DNA of 64,000 nt, taken from positions 372,001 to 436,000 of the forward strand of contig NZ_MIES01000033.1 of assembly GCF_003054965.1 (NCBI RefSeq), in the 5' to 3' direction. The notes under the pieces were generated by a model, which was not told where the DNA came from, did no database searches, and worked only from the letters and a program-made list of their open reading frames with translations. Of this stretch, positions 16,389 to 24,982 are shown in pieces. The position numbers and the translations under genes are program-made. Positions within the stretch are counted from its first letter, which is position 1, and each line of letters begins with the position of its first letter. This stretch comes from Saccharospirillum sp. MSK14-1 (lineage in GTDB: Bacteria > Pseudomonadota > Gammaproteobacteria > Pseudomonadales > Natronospirillaceae).

Positions 16389-17315
16389 ATGAGTGAGATT
16401 GAACAACCGAATTGGATCGCAGGTGTTTGGCGCCGGTTAGGCGCGTTTGTTATCGATGTTATTGCACTGAGTGTATTGGGGTATCTGCTTGGGCTGTTGA
16501 TCGCGGATTTTCTGATGCAGCTGGGTCCTCAAGGACGGACAGTGGGCTTTGCGATGAGCGTTGCCTATTTTGGTATTCAGGAAAGCCGGTTCGGTAACGG
16601 CCAGACGCTCGGCAAGCGGCTGGTGGGTCTTGCGGTGGTTGATGCTCAAGGCCAGTTTTTGTCACTGTCGAAGAGCCTGTTTCGCGCCGCGGTGTTTCTT
16701 GTACCCGTGTCATTAAATAATGCTCAGTTGCCTGCTGATGTTGGCATGGTATGGATCTTTCTGGCGATGATGGTTGTGTGGGTTGGGCTGTTGTCGTTCA
16801 TTTATTTGCTGATCTTTAATCGGACAACCCGACAAGCGCCCTACGATCTATTGGTGCGTGCTTTCGTTGTGAAAACCGATCTCGATGCTCAGCCATCAGC
16901 CCCGGTTTGGCGGGGTCATTATGGGGTTCTGGCCGGTTTGTGTTTGGCAGTTGTGTTGGGGCTTTTTTTAACAGAGCGCTATTGGCAACCACCGGTGGCT
17001 CATCTTGATCAGTCCGATCAGGTTCAGCAAGCGTTAGAAAGCGAGCCCGAGGTGTTGAGGACCTGGGTAACGGCGACGCCTTCCGGCCAAGCTCAGGCAA
17101 CTGAGTTGTCTCAGGTGTCGATTAATGTGTTGATGAATCGTCGGAACACCGATGATCCCGAGCTGGCCAAAAAGCTCGCCACCATGGCGGTTTTTGCCGA
17201 TGCATCCGTCGCGGACAGAGAGTCGATTCTCATCCAGCTGATGTACGGCTACGACATTGTTTTTTCCGCGTACTGGCGCAGCAACAGCTATTACTTTGCA
17301 CCGAGTGATTTATAA
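16389..17315 (+). CDS. RDD family membrane protein with C-terminal extension
   Basis: A 308-residue inner-membrane protein. The N-terminal RDD domain starts at WRRLGAFVIDVIALSVLGYLLG, the family Arg-Asp pattern (RR..A..ID), and includes GNGQTLGKRLVGLAVVD and TTRQAPYDLL. A further transmembrane segment (VLAGLCLAVVLGLFL) near residue 180 leads into a polar ~110-residue C-terminal region without recognised domain. RDD proteins are often transporters or membrane adaptors of unknown role. ATG 16389 follows AAGGGA by 7 bases. The nucleotidyltransferase gene starts 7 bases after its stop, so the two are probably cotranscribed. Confidence 0.78.
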   Translation: MSEIEQPNWIAGVWRRLGAFVIDVIALSVLGYLLGLLIADFLMQLGPQGRTVGFAMSVAYFGIQESRFGNGQTLGKRLVGLAVVDAQGQFLSLSKSLFRAAVFLVPVSLNNAQLPADVGMVWIFLAMMVVWVGLLSFIYLLIFNRTTRQAPYDLLVRAFVVKTDLDAQPSAPVWRGHYGVLAGLCLAVVLGLFLTERYWQPPVAHLDQSDQVQQALESEPEVLRTWVTATPSGQAQATELSQVSINVLMNRRNTDDPELAKKLATMAVFADASVADRESILIQLMYGYDIVFSAYWRSNSYYFAPSDL

Positions 17316-17322
17316 CAACGCC

Positions 17323-17889
17323 ATGAAAAAGCTGGATCCAGTTTTGTCGCAAACGCTGATCGCTTGGCTACGAGCCGACCGCTATCGGATGGCGTTGCTG
17401 CAAACCGCTGCGCAGACAAAACGGCCGGACTGGTGTCTGGCCGCCGGTTTTGTTCGCAATCTGGTGTGGGACCGGTTGCATGGTTATCAAACACCGACGC
17501 CATTGACGGATGTGGATCTGATTTACTTCGACCGCCGTGAAACCCGTGAGCCAGTTGATCGCGCTCTGGAAGCTCGCTTGAACGCAATGCAAGCAGCGCC
17601 CTGGTCGGTGAAAAATCAGGCGCGCATGCATCAACGCAATGGCGATGCGCCCTATCAGTCAACGGCCGATGCCATGAGCTATTGGGTGGAAGTGGAGACG
17701 GCGGTCGGGGTACGCCTCAATGATAGTGGCGAGATTGAATTTCTCGCTCCTTTTGGGTTGAAATCCTTGATGGACGGGTGTCTGAGCCTGAACCAGAAGC
17801 GCCCAAAACCCGAGGCGTTTGCGCAACGCCAGACGGCCAAATCCTGGTTAAATCAGTGGCCGTTGTTGAAGGTCCATGCCCCGTCATAA
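17323..17889 (+). CDS. Nucleotidyltransferase family protein (NTP_transf_6-like)
   Basis: A 188-residue protein with the signature of the PF06042-type nucleotidyltransferases: DWCLAAGFVRNLVWDRLHGY, a G-F/A-VRN motif near residue 40, and TPLTDVDLIYFDRRE, where the D-x-D pair would bind metal. A third acidic site may be VEVETAVGVR. Substrate and partner are unknown. ATG 17323 lies just after the RDD gene stop; the ribosome site is weak, and an in-frame ATG at 17257 would overlap the RDD gene. Convergent with menA. Confidence 0.8.
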   Translation: MKKLDPVLSQTLIAWLRADRYRMALLQTAAQTKRPDWCLAAGFVRNLVWDRLHGYQTPTPLTDVDLIYFDRRETREPVDRALEARLNAMQAAPWSVKNQARMHQRNGDAPYQSTADAMSYWVEVETAVGVRLNDSGEIEFLAPFGLKSLMDGCLSLNQKRPKPEAFAQRQTAKSWLNQWPLLKVHAPS

Positions 17890-17927
17890 TCGTTACACGC
17901 AGGCCAGTGAACGGCATGGAACGGGCC

Positions 17928-18833
17928 TTAAACCAAGGCCAGCGTTAACAACACAATGGCAATCAATAAACTGACTCTGAGTTCGAACTGTGCGGTGTGT
18001 GCCAGCAAGGCATTCAGCTCTCGGCCTTGATAATGGCGCAGTTGATGATCCAGTTGCCACGCCCAATACAGGCTGGGAATCAGTGCGATGGGTAACCACA
18101 GTGGTAAATGCTGCAAGCCAGCCGCGACTAACGCCAGCAGAAACGGACTGAGTAGTGCGGCCCGATACAACCAGTTTGCGCCGGAGCGGCCAAGGCGAAC
18201 CGCCAGAGTGATTTTTCCGCTTTGCCGGTCGGTGTCGATATCTCGGATGTTGTTGACCATCAAGATGGCGCAACAGGGAAAACCCACCATGAGGCCGACC
18301 CAGAGGCTGGCAATATGCCACTGTTCGCTTTGCAGCCAATAACAACCCATAACGGCCACCAAACCGAAAAACACCAACACCGCCACTTCGCCTAAACCGT
18401 GGTTGGCTAAAGGCCAGGGGCCGGCTGAATAGGCCAGGGCCGCCAGGATAGACGCCATGCCCGCGAGTGTCAGAGGCCAGCCTCCGGCGATGACCAGCGG
18501 TGTACCGGTTAGCAAGCAAAACAGCAGACACACCCAGAGCGCACGACGCATGTGGGTGGGTGAAATGAGTCCGCTTTGGGTAACGCGAGTCGGCCCCAGA
18601 CGTTCGCCCGTGTCGACCCCGCTTTCGGCGTCGAAAAGATCATTCGCCAGATTCACCAGAATCTGCAGGCCCAGTGCACAGAGCAGAGTCAGTAGTGCCA
18701 GCATTGGATTGAAGTGGCCGTGATAGATCGCCAAGGCGACGGCCGCGATGATGGGCGCGACGGCTGCCGGCAACGTACGCGGTCGGGCTGCCAGCAACCA
18801 GGGGTTGGTGCGATGTTTGGTTTGGGCCGTCAT
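17928..18833 (-). CDS. menA: 1,4-dihydroxy-2-naphthoate polyprenyltransferase
   Basis: Attaches the isoprenoid tail to dihydroxynaphthoate in menaquinone synthesis. The 301-residue membrane protein opens LLAARPRTLPAAVAPII as E. coli MenA does, and has both Asp-rich prenyltransferase motifs: NLANDLFDAESGVD at residues 61-74 and VNNIRDIDTDRQSGK near 190-205, with about eight hydrophobic helices. ATG 18833 (MTAQTKHR) is preferred; ATG 18848 adds five residues without a ribosome site. No other men gene is in the window. Its presence suggests naphthoquinone respiration besides ubiquinone. Confidence 0.9.
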   Translation of the reverse strand: MTAQTKHRTNPWLLAARPRTLPAAVAPIIAAVALAIYHGHFNPMLALLTLLCALGLQILVNLANDLFDAESGVDTGERLGPTRVTQSGLISPTHMRRALWVCLLFCLLTGTPLVIAGGWPLTLAGMASILAALAYSAGPWPLANHGLGEVAVLVFFGLVAVMGCYWLQSEQWHIASLWVGLMVGFPCCAILMVNNIRDIDTDRQSGKITLAVRLGRSGANWLYRAALLSPFLLALVAAGLQHLPLWLPIALIPSLYWAWQLDHQLRHYQGRELNALLAHTAQFELRVSLLIAIVLLTLALV

Positions 18834-19015
18834 ACCAATGAATTCCATACGGAGATTGATATCGCCATGCTAACGCAAAACAGCCATCGGCTGCTGACCT
18901 GGCTCAAGGCTCGGCATGATCGGATCGGTTGAACCGTTACCCTGAACTCTGTATCGACATGCCGGGACCCGTCTGGGTGTCTTTGTTATGATGCTTTCTT
19001 TTGATGGATGTTTTT

Positions 19016-19399
19016 ATGTCACAGTCCCCCAGCCAGCAACAACTCGATACGCTTCCAACTTTACCCGCCGAAGCGCGCTACGATTTTCTGGTGCGTTCGG
19101 TGTTGGAAAATGAACAGGTTTGGACGCTGCGCGGTGATGCCGGCACGGTGCTGATGTCCTGCGACGGCGATGACTGCCTGCCAATCTGGCCACACGCCGA
19201 ATTCGCTCAGCAGTGGGTCAGTGGTGATTGGGCCGATTGCGAACCGCTGGCGATTGATCTGGCGGCCTGGCTGGAACGCTGGTTGCCCGGTTTAAAGGAA
19301 GACGGTTTGGCGCTGGCGGTCTTCCCCGGCAAAAAAGAAGAAGGCATCGTGCTGGAACCTCTGGAGTTTCTCGAACTCTTGTCGGCCGGCCAGGATTAA
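19016..19399 (+). CDS. DUF2750 family protein
   Basis: A 127-residue soluble protein matching DUF2750 by layout: RYDFLVRSVLENEQVWTLRGDAGTVLMSCDGDDCLPIWPH, then EPLAIDLAAWLERWLPGL and a short LAVFPGKKEEGIVLEPLEFLELL tail. The family is common in Gammaproteobacteria and has no known function, though its SUKH-like acidic character is noticeable. ATG 19016 has GGA seven bases upstream; the longer frame from 19001 is less likely. Followed after 14 bases by a DMT transporter gene. Confidence 0.75.
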   Translation: MSQSPSQQQLDTLPTLPAEARYDFLVRSVLENEQVWTLRGDAGTVLMSCDGDDCLPIWPHAEFAQQWVSGDWADCEPLAIDLAAWLERWLPGLKEDGLALAVFPGKKEEGIVLEPLEFLELLSAGQD

Positions 19400-19413
19400 T
19401 CCGGGGCAGGGAG

Positions 19414-20349
19414 GTGTCGTCATCTGTTCGAGCTGGGCGCCGGGTTGATAATAATGTCGTCGCCATAGCGGTGATACTGGCCACGGGGTTTTTCCTGGCC
19501 CTAGGCGATGCGGTGATCAAGGGCATCAGCACCCAATTTACGCTATGGCAGATTTTCACCTTGCGTTCTGTCCTGGTATTGCCGGTTTTGGTCGTGGCGT
19601 TGCTCTGGCGTAGCCGTGCGTTGGTGTTGTGGCCACAGCGGCCGTGGTGGACGTTGCTGCGCAGCGCTTTGCTCAGCGCCATGTGGATCGCCTATTACTA
19701 TTCATTGCTCTATGTCGATTTGTCGATTGCCTCGGCGGTTTATTATTCCTCACCCATTTTTATTACCCTCTTCGCGGCGTTGTTTCTCGGCGATGCGGTT
19801 GGTCGCACCGGCTGGTTAGCAGTGGGTTTGGGCGCCATTGGCGTCTTGCTGATTCTGCAGCCGACCGCTGGGGCTATTAATCTCTACAGCTTGTTGCCAT
19901 TGGCGTCGGCACTGGCTTATGCCCTGGCGATGATCCTGACGCGCTCGCGATGCGCCAACGAAGAACCGCTGTTGCTGTCGATCTGGTTGAACCTGGTTAT
20001 GTTGTTGCTCGGCATCGGTTTCAGTCTTGTGCTGGGGCAGTCTTCATCCGTTGCTCTGAGCGCCGGCGAAGCTTTCCTGTTTGGCAGCTGGGGATTGATG
20101 GATGTTATGCAGTGGGCTGCCATGGCGTTGCTGGCCGTGGCCATTATCGTCGGCAGTGTGGGCGCGGCAGTGGCTTATCAATTGGGTCGGCCGACCACCG
20201 TTGCCACTTTCGATTTTGCTTATGTCGCCTTTGCCACTGTCTGGGGCGCACTGCTGTTTCATGAAGTGCCTGGAGCGATCGCCGCTGTCGGTGTTTTGCT
20301 GATCGCAGCGGCTGGTTTGCTCGCTGTACGTAGCCGCCGCCTTGCTTAG
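19414..20349 (+). CDS. EamA/DMT-superfamily transporter
   Basis: A 311-residue inner-membrane protein of ten hydrophobic helices in two EamA repeats; the first contains GDAVIKGISTQFTLWQIFTLRS and YYYSLLYVDLSIASAVYYSSPIFITL, the second TTVATFDFAYVAFATVWGALLFHEVPG. Members export amino acids, metabolites or drugs; substrate not predictable. The GTG start at 19414 is provisional because the purine-rich stretch GGCAGGGAG abuts it directly, which is closer than a normal ribosome site. Confidence 0.82.
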   Translation: MSSSVRAGRRVDNNVVAIAVILATGFFLALGDAVIKGISTQFTLWQIFTLRSVLVLPVLVVALLWRSRALVLWPQRPWWTLLRSALLSAMWIAYYYSLLYVDLSIASAVYYSSPIFITLFAALFLGDAVGRTGWLAVGLGAIGVLLILQPTAGAINLYSLLPLASALAYALAMILTRSRCANEEPLLLSIWLNLVMLLLGIGFSLVLGQSSSVALSAGEAFLFGSWGLMDVMQWAAMALLAVAIIVGSVGAAVAYQLGRPTTVATFDFAYVAFATVWGALLFHEVPGAIAAVGVLLIAAAGLLAVRSRRLA

Positions 20350-20432
20350 GTCGCCGACTTCTTAATCCGGTCCATTTCTGTCCGCTTGTCGATCTAAACT
20401 GCGGGCCTCTCAATGGAACCGGAGTCACCATC

Positions 20433-20978
20433 GTGAAAACCGCTGTTTTTATCGCCACCAGTCTGGATGGTTTTATTGCCCGCCCTGACGATTCGATCGA
20501 CTGGTTAATGCGTCCGCAATATCTGATCGAGGGTGAGGATTACGGCTACGCCGATTTTATGTCATCGATCACCTGCTTGATGATGGGACGGCGTACCTTT
20601 GATGTGGTGCGGCAATTTGATTCGTGGCCTTATGTAGACAAGCGACTGATCGTGATATCGAAGTCAGTGGCTGCCGTGCCGTCGGATTTCCAGTACAGGG
20701 CGGAAAGTTTCGTCGGTTCACCATCGGCATTACTGCAGCAACTGGAGGCTGACGGTGAGCAGGGAGTTTATATCGACGGTGGTCAGCTGATTCAGTCCTG
20801 CCTGCAAGCTGATCTCATTGATGAACTGACGGTGACGCGCTTGCCGTTGTTGCTCGGCGCTGGGTTGTCACTCTTCGGTGACCTGGGTGTGGAGTTGGCG
20901 TTTGAACATCGGCACACCCAGTCGTACCAAAGTGGTCTGGTGCAGTCGCGTTACCGTCGTCTGCGCAACCCCGATTAG
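20433..20978 (+). CDS. Dihydrofolate reductase-like (RibD C-terminal family) protein
   Basis: A 181-residue cytoplasmic protein with the RibD_C/DHFR fold: FIATSLDGFIARPDDSIDWL at the N-terminus, CLMMGRRTFDVV near residue 49, KRLIVISKS, and the NADPH-binding GVYIDGGQLIQSCLQADLIDELTVTRLPLLLGAGLSLF. Related stand-alone proteins (YwjB-, YyaP-like) are uncharacterised reductases. GTG 20433 is supported by CCGGAG eight bases upstream. Its stop overlaps the stop of the convergent BASS-transporter gene by four bases. Confidence 0.83.
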   Translation: MKTAVFIATSLDGFIARPDDSIDWLMRPQYLIEGEDYGYADFMSSITCLMMGRRTFDVVRQFDSWPYVDKRLIVISKSVAAVPSDFQYRAESFVGSPSALLQQLEADGEQGVYIDGGQLIQSCLQADLIDELTVTRLPLLLGAGLSLFGDLGVELAFEHRHTQSYQSGLVQSRYRRLRNPD

Positions 20979-21850
20979 CCCGCTTGCAATGCGCCTTGTT
21001 GCGCATCGCGATACCGTACCCAGGCAACAAACCCAAAGCCGGGCAGGTTCATCAAAATGCCGTAGATCAGCGGCACCACGGCGAGCGCTGGTTGCTGCAT
21101 CAGACTGATGGCGACCAGCAGGGCGGTGCCCGCATTTTGGATGCCGACTTCCACAGCCAAGGTGCGGGCGACAGCAACATCCTGACTGATGCGGCTGCCG
21201 ATAAACCAGGCGATCATTAAAGACGAGCCGGACAATAATAAAACGGCCAGGGCTTTGATCGGCGCTTGTAGCAAACTCCAGTTAGTGACGATCAGTGCCA
21301 ATACCAGCAACAACATAAAGCCTGTGCCCAGTTTTTTACACCAAGGCTCCAGTCGGGCAGCCATGCTGGGTGCCCAATGATTCAACGCCATGCCCAGTAC
21401 CACAGGTAAAAAAGTCACCGCGATGAGTTGCTTAATGGTATTGGCAATCGGCAATTGCAGGTCGACTGCGCTATCCCCAGCCTGATTCAAATAGACGCCA
21501 AACAGCACCGGCAAAGTCAGTGGTACCAGCAGACTGCTTAAGGCAGTCAGTGCAATGCTCAAAGCGACTTTGCCGTTAGCGAGATAGGTAAATAAATTCG
21601 ACGTGGCGCCACCAGGGCATAACGACAATAAAAATAAACCGGCGGCTGTTGGGCCATTCAGGTTTAATGCCACAATGATCAATACGGCCAACACCGGTAG
21701 CATCAACATCTGCAGCGCCAAGCCCAGCACGGCAATGGTGGGGGCTCGCAACAGTTCGGAAAAATGCCGAACGTTAAGCGCCAGGCCCATGGCAAACATG
21801 ATGAATGCCAGTATCAAAGGCAGTAGAACTTGCGATAAAAGCGCAGCCAT
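20975..21850 (-). CDS. Bile acid:sodium symporter family (BASS) transporter
   Basis: A 291-residue membrane protein with nine or ten hydrophobic segments and BASS hallmarks: FIMFAMGLALNVRHF, LFLLSLCPGGATSNLFTYLANGKVALSIALTALSSLL containing the sodium-site GGATSN, and AVEVGIQNAGTALLVA in the crossover region. Bacterial members move organic anions, including pantoate and sulfonates, with sodium; the substrate here is open. ATG 21850 is the only plausible start though no clear ribosome site precedes it. Confidence 0.87.
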   Translation of the reverse strand: MAALLSQVLLPLILAFIMFAMGLALNVRHFSELLRAPTIAVLGLALQMLMLPVLAVLIIVALNLNGPTAAGLFLLSLCPGGATSNLFTYLANGKVALSIALTALSSLLVPLTLPVLFGVYLNQAGDSAVDLQLPIANTIKQLIAVTFLPVVLGMALNHWAPSMAARLEPWCKKLGTGFMLLLVLALIVTNWSLLQAPIKALAVLLLSGSSLMIAWFIGSRISQDVAVARTLAVEVGIQNAGTALLVAISLMQQPALAVVPLIYGILMNLPGFGFVAWVRYRDAQQGALQAG

Positions 21851-21950
21851 AGAATCTGTACTCGAAAAGGTTTGACGATAGACTAAGCCAATACGCGTTG
21901 GCTGAATTGACGCAACGCAAGAAGTGACTTTTTAAGGCGATGGATAAACT

Positions 21951-22322
21951 ATGAATACTCGCAATGTAGGCCGGTTTTTGGGCGTTCTCGCCGGTGGCTT
22001 TGCCATTTTTGTCGGGTTAATGACGGTCTACATTAGCGCATTATGGAATTTAGGGTTGCTGATCGGCTATCTCAATAGCTATCGATATTTAATGAGCTAT
22101 GCAGAGATAGGCTGGTATTTTGGCATTCCTTTTATGATGCGGCCCTGGTGTTTGTTGTTTGGCTTTTTTTTAGTGCATCGAGGCTATCGAAAAGTACGCG
22201 GTCGGGGCTGGTGGGCGGCTGGCAAGTATGGCCCCAGGTACATACCGGATTTACGCTATCCATTGGCGACTTTTGTGATAGGTCTTTCGCTACAGATGTT
22301 AAGGGCCTTCTTTATTGAATGA
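21951..22322 (+). CDS. Hypothetical membrane protein
   Basis: A 123-residue protein that I do not recognise. It has three hydrophobic stretches (FLGVLAGGFAIFVGLMTVYISALW; a central FGIPFMMRPWCLLFGFFLV; a C-terminal LATFVIGLSLQMLRAFF) separated by basic loops (HRGYRKVRGRGWW), consistent with a small polytopic inner-membrane protein. Local base composition is AT-richer than its neighbours. A 6-base hairpin (AGCCAA/TTGGCT, 21886-21903) lies 47 bases upstream. Convergent with the oxygenase gene. Confidence 0.65.
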   Translation: MNTRNVGRFLGVLAGGFAIFVGLMTVYISALWNLGLLIGYLNSYRYLMSYAEIGWYFGIPFMMRPWCLLFGFFLVHRGYRKVRGRGWWAAGKYGPRYIPDLRYPLATFVIGLSLQMLRAFFIE

Positions 22323-22339
22323 TCAAGGTGGTTGGTGCG

Positions 22340-22987
22340 TTATCGCGCTGGGTCGACCCAGTCTGCGGTACTGTTGTTGCGCCGAAACCAGCCGGTGATG
22401 GAAAAGCGGCTGCGGTTAGCCGTCAGCACTTCGTGTGGAAACTCTTCACTGAGAAAAATCACTATGGCGCCAAGGCTGGGCTGCAGTTTGGCCAGTTCAG
22501 TGTCGTCGTGATCGTAGAGCACGATTTCGCCGCCATTGGATGAATTCCAGTCCGGGTTGAGATAGGTCACTGTCGTCAGTACGCGGTTGGAGCGGCCACG
22601 AAACGCATCCAGGTGTTTGCGATAAAAAGCGCCGCTGTCATAGCGAGCGTAGTGGCATTCGTAATCGAACAATCCCAGCAACAGACGCCGGTTCAACTCA
22701 ACGCGCAAGGCTTCGGTTGCTGCCAGATAACGCTGTTGCGCGTCGGTCTTTCCTGTGAGCCAGCAGGTGGCGTCGCGACGAATCAGTTCGTTGGTGTGGT
22801 GATCCTGCTGTCGGCCAATACCCGCCTGGCGCCATTGATCTTCCGGCTGACGGTGCAGATCCTGCAACAGATCCAAAGCCAGTCCCGATTCCACACCCAA
22901 GGGCAGATACACCCAGCCAGCTCCGCGCAGACGATCGGCGATCAGGTCGTAATCCCAGACGGGCTGGACGGCAGGTTGGATGATCAA
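22340..22987 (-). CDS. 2-oxoglutarate/Fe(II)-dependent oxygenase, prolyl-hydroxylase-like
   Basis: A 215-residue protein of the P4H/EGL-9-like 2OG-Fe(II) oxygenase family. The iron triad is His125 and Asp127 in YRKHLDAF plus His185 in FPHEVL, and Arg194 (NRSRFSITGWF) would bind 2-oxoglutarate; TYLNPDW and GGEIVLYD are typical core strands. It may hydroxylate a protein side chain, as bacterial EF-Tu prolyl hydroxylases do, but the target is unknown. The start must be TTG 22987: the frame has a stop upstream and no ATG or GTG nearby. GAGG lies 8 bases before it, inside a tandem 14-base duplication. Confidence 0.82.
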   Translation of the reverse strand: MIIQPAVQPVWDYDLIADRLRGAGWVYLPLGVESGLALDLLQDLHRQPEDQWRQAGIGRQQDHHTNELIRRDATCWLTGKTDAQQRYLAATEALRVELNRRLLLGLFDYECHYARYDSGAFYRKHLDAFRGRSNRVLTTVTYLNPDWNSSNGGEIVLYDHDDTELAKLQPSLGAIVIFLSEEFPHEVLTANRSRFSITGWFRRNNSTADWVDPAR

Positions 22988-23015
22988 AGGCGTATCCTCA
23001 CAGGCGTATCCTCAC
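22988..23015. repeat. Perfect 14-bp tandem duplication carrying the ribosome site
   Basis: Two head-to-tail copies of AGGCGTATCCTCAC lie immediately before the oxygenase TTG start; on the minus strand each copy carries GTGAGGATACGCCT with a Shine-Dalgarno-like GAGG. Confidence 0.8.
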
Positions 23016-23153
23016 AGGTGACCGGCGAGCATAGCGGCCGGGTTGGGCGGGTAAAGCGAAACCTTTTGATCGTGACGATCATTTTTAGAACGCTTTTCGA
23101 TTTCTGACTCACCCTTGAAACCTGCCGTCAGGCCCCGAAATAGAGCGTTACAA

Positions 23154-23185
23154 ATAGTTGACTGTTTTACTCGGGTATTTATAAT
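23154..23185 (+). promoter_or_regulatory. iscR promoter overlapped by type 1 IscR binding site
   Basis: The 25 bases at 23154-23178 fit the type 1 IscR consensus (ATASYYGACTRWWWYAGTCRRSTAT as known from E. coli) with a single mismatch in the second half-site (ACTC for AGTC). The site contains a -35 hexamer TTGACT (23158-23163), followed by a 16-base spacer and a perfect -10 TATAAT (23180-23185). Holo-IscR should therefore repress the iscR-suf operon directly. The leader of about 75 bases has a GTTGCA/TGCAAC hairpin. Confidence 0.88.
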
Positions 23186-23265
23186 TCGCGCCACCATCAA
23201 GGTTGCAGCCGCGAAGTTGCAACAGAGGCTGAAATAGAGCCAGGAACCCGCACGGGAGCCGCGTT

Positions 23266-23787
23266 ATGAGATTAACCACCAAAGGTCGCTATGCGGTCAC
23301 CGCCATGCTCGATTTGGCGCTGAACCAGCATTCAGGGCCGATCAGCCTGTCCGATATCTCACAGCGACAGGACATTTCGCTGTCGTATCTGGAGCAGCTG
23401 TTTTCCAAACTGCGCCGCCACGGCTTAGTGACCTCTGTGCGTGGGCCGGGTGGGGGCTATCGTCTGGGTCGAGTCGGTGCTGAGATCAGTGTTGCCGATG
23501 TGGTCGATGCGGTCAGCGAGAGCCTGGATGCGACCCGGTGCAAGGGCAAAGCCGGTTGTCAGCAGGGTGAGGTGTGTTTAACGCATCATCTGTGGCAAGA
23601 CCTGAGCGCTCAGATTCACGATTTCCTGGATGACATTTCGTTGGCTGATCTGGTCGCCCGTCGCGATATCCAGTCCGTCAATCAGCGCCAAAATCTGTAT
23701 TTGCAGGAGAGCCAGGAAGAGTTGTCGGTCAACGAGGCCGCCAAGCGGGCGACTCATGAAGCGACGATCCTGGCGAGTCAGTTATGA
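23266..23787 (+). CDS. iscR: Iron-sulfur cluster regulator IscR
   Basis: Rrf2-family repressor that senses [2Fe-2S] status. The 173-residue product has the N-terminal winged helix ([44 protein letters not shown]) and cluster ligands Cys92, Cys98, Cys104 with His107 in CLTH, identical in number to E. coli IscR. Its own promoter carries a type 1 IscR site, so it autoregulates and controls the operon. Stop overlaps the iscS start (ATGA). ATG 23266 follows GGGAG by 8 bases. Confidence 0.97.
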   Translation: MRLTTKGRYAVTAMLDLALNQHSGPISLSDISQRQDISLSYLEQLFSKLRRHGLVTSVRGPGGGYRLGRVGAEISVADVVDAVSESLDATRCKGKAGCQQGEVCLTHHLWQDLSAQIHDFLDDISLADLVARRDIQSVNQRQNLYLQESQEELSVNEAAKRATHEATILASQL

Positions 23788-24953
23788 ATAACGCACCGGT
23801 CTATTTCGATTACGCCGCCACCACGCCCGTTGATGAGCGTGTGGCGCAAAAGCTGATGCAGTTTCTGACCCGAGACGGCCAATACGGCAATCCGGCGTCG
23901 CGTTCGCACTTGCTCGGCTGGTTAGCGGAAGAAGCGGTCGAAGAAGCCCGCAATGAACTGGCGGAATTGATCGGTGCCGATAATCGCGAAATCGTCTGGA
24001 CCAGTGGTGCCACCGAAAGCAATAACCTGGCACTGAAAGGTGTCGCGGAAAATTTCGAGCCGGATGACTGCCATCTGATCATCAGCGCCACGGAGCATAA
24101 AGCCGTGCTGGACCCAGCGGAATACCTGCGTAAGCAAGGTTATGGCGTGACGGTGTTGTCACCCGACCGCGATGGCGTAATCAGTGCGTCAGCCGTCGCC
24201 GAGTCACTGCAGCCCAATACCCGTTTGGTTAGCATCATGGCGGCGAATAATGAAACGGGTGTTTTGAATCCGGTCGCAGAAATTGGCGCGCTGCTGGCTG
24301 ACCGAGACATCTGGTTTCACATCGACGCTGCTCAAGCCGTGGGCAAAATTCCGGTCGATGTGAACGCCTGGCAGGCTACGATGATCTCGATTTCCGGCCA
24401 TAAATTTTACGCCCCCAAAGGGGTGGGTGCGCTCTATGTGAAGCGACGCTCAACGCTGCAATTAAAAGCCCAGATTCATGGCGGTGGTCATGAGCGCGGT
24501 ATGCGTTCAGGCACGCTGGCGACACATCAGTTAGTCGCCATCGGTGAGGCCGCCCGCCTTGCCAAAACCGAATTGACGGAAGAAGCAGAGCGCATTGGCG
24601 CGCTGCGCGATCGTCTGTGGGCAGGCATTGCCGACCTCGGTGATGTGCACATCAACGGTGGCAATGCGCCGCGCACGCCGGGTCATTTAAATGTGGCCTT
24701 TGGCGGTGTGGACGGCGAGGCATTGATGATGGCGCTGCGCCAGCTGGCGGTCAGTACCGGCTCGGCCTGTACCTCCGCCAGCGTTGAACCCTCGCATGTA
24801 TTAAAAGCCATGGGCCTGGCGGACAGCGTGGCCCACGGTTCGTTGCGTTTCAGCCTGGGACGTTACACAACCGCCGCTGAGGTGGATCAGGCCATCGATA
24901 GTATTCGTGAAGCCGTGCCGGCGCTGCGCAAGCAGTCGTCGGTGGCTTCCTAA
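23784..24953 (+). CDS. iscS: Cysteine desulfurase, IscS type
   Basis: PLP enzyme that removes sulfur from cysteine for cluster assembly and thio-modifications. The 389-residue chain has the class V aminotransferase fold: [34 protein letters not shown] with His105, [10 protein letters not shown] with Asp181, the PLP Lys207 in [10 protein letters not shown], and catalytic Cys329 in [15 protein letters not shown] on the long flexible loop typical of group I (IscS/NifS) enzymes. It is coupled to iscR by a 4-base overlap. No iscU, hscBA or fdx follows, so it serves within a suf operon, perhaps for tRNA thiolation as well. Confidence 0.95.
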   Translation: MNNAPVYFDYAATTPVDERVAQKLMQFLTRDGQYGNPASRSHLLGWLAEEAVEEARNELAELIGADNREIVWTSGATESNNLALKGVAENFEPDDCHLIISATEHKAVLDPAEYLRKQGYGVTVLSPDRDGVISASAVAESLQPNTRLVSIMAANNETGVLNPVAEIGALLADRDIWFHIDAAQAVGKIPVDVNAWQATMISISGHKFYAPKGVGALYVKRRSTLQLKAQIHGGGHERGMRSGTLATHQLVAIGEAARLAKTELTEEAERIGALRDRLWAGIADLGDVHINGGNAPRTPGHLNVAFGGVDGEALMMALRQLAVSTGSACTSASVEPSHVLKAMGLADSVAHGSLRFSLGRYTTAAEVDQAIDSIREAVPALRKQSSVAS

Positions 24954-24982
24954 AAGGGTAACCGCCCTCTAGGTGATAGACC

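Noticed and set aside
22988-23020. Two five-codon GTG mini-frames formed by the tandem duplication
   Set aside because: They arise from the repeat itself and encode the same trivial peptide; no evidence for a leader-peptide attenuator.
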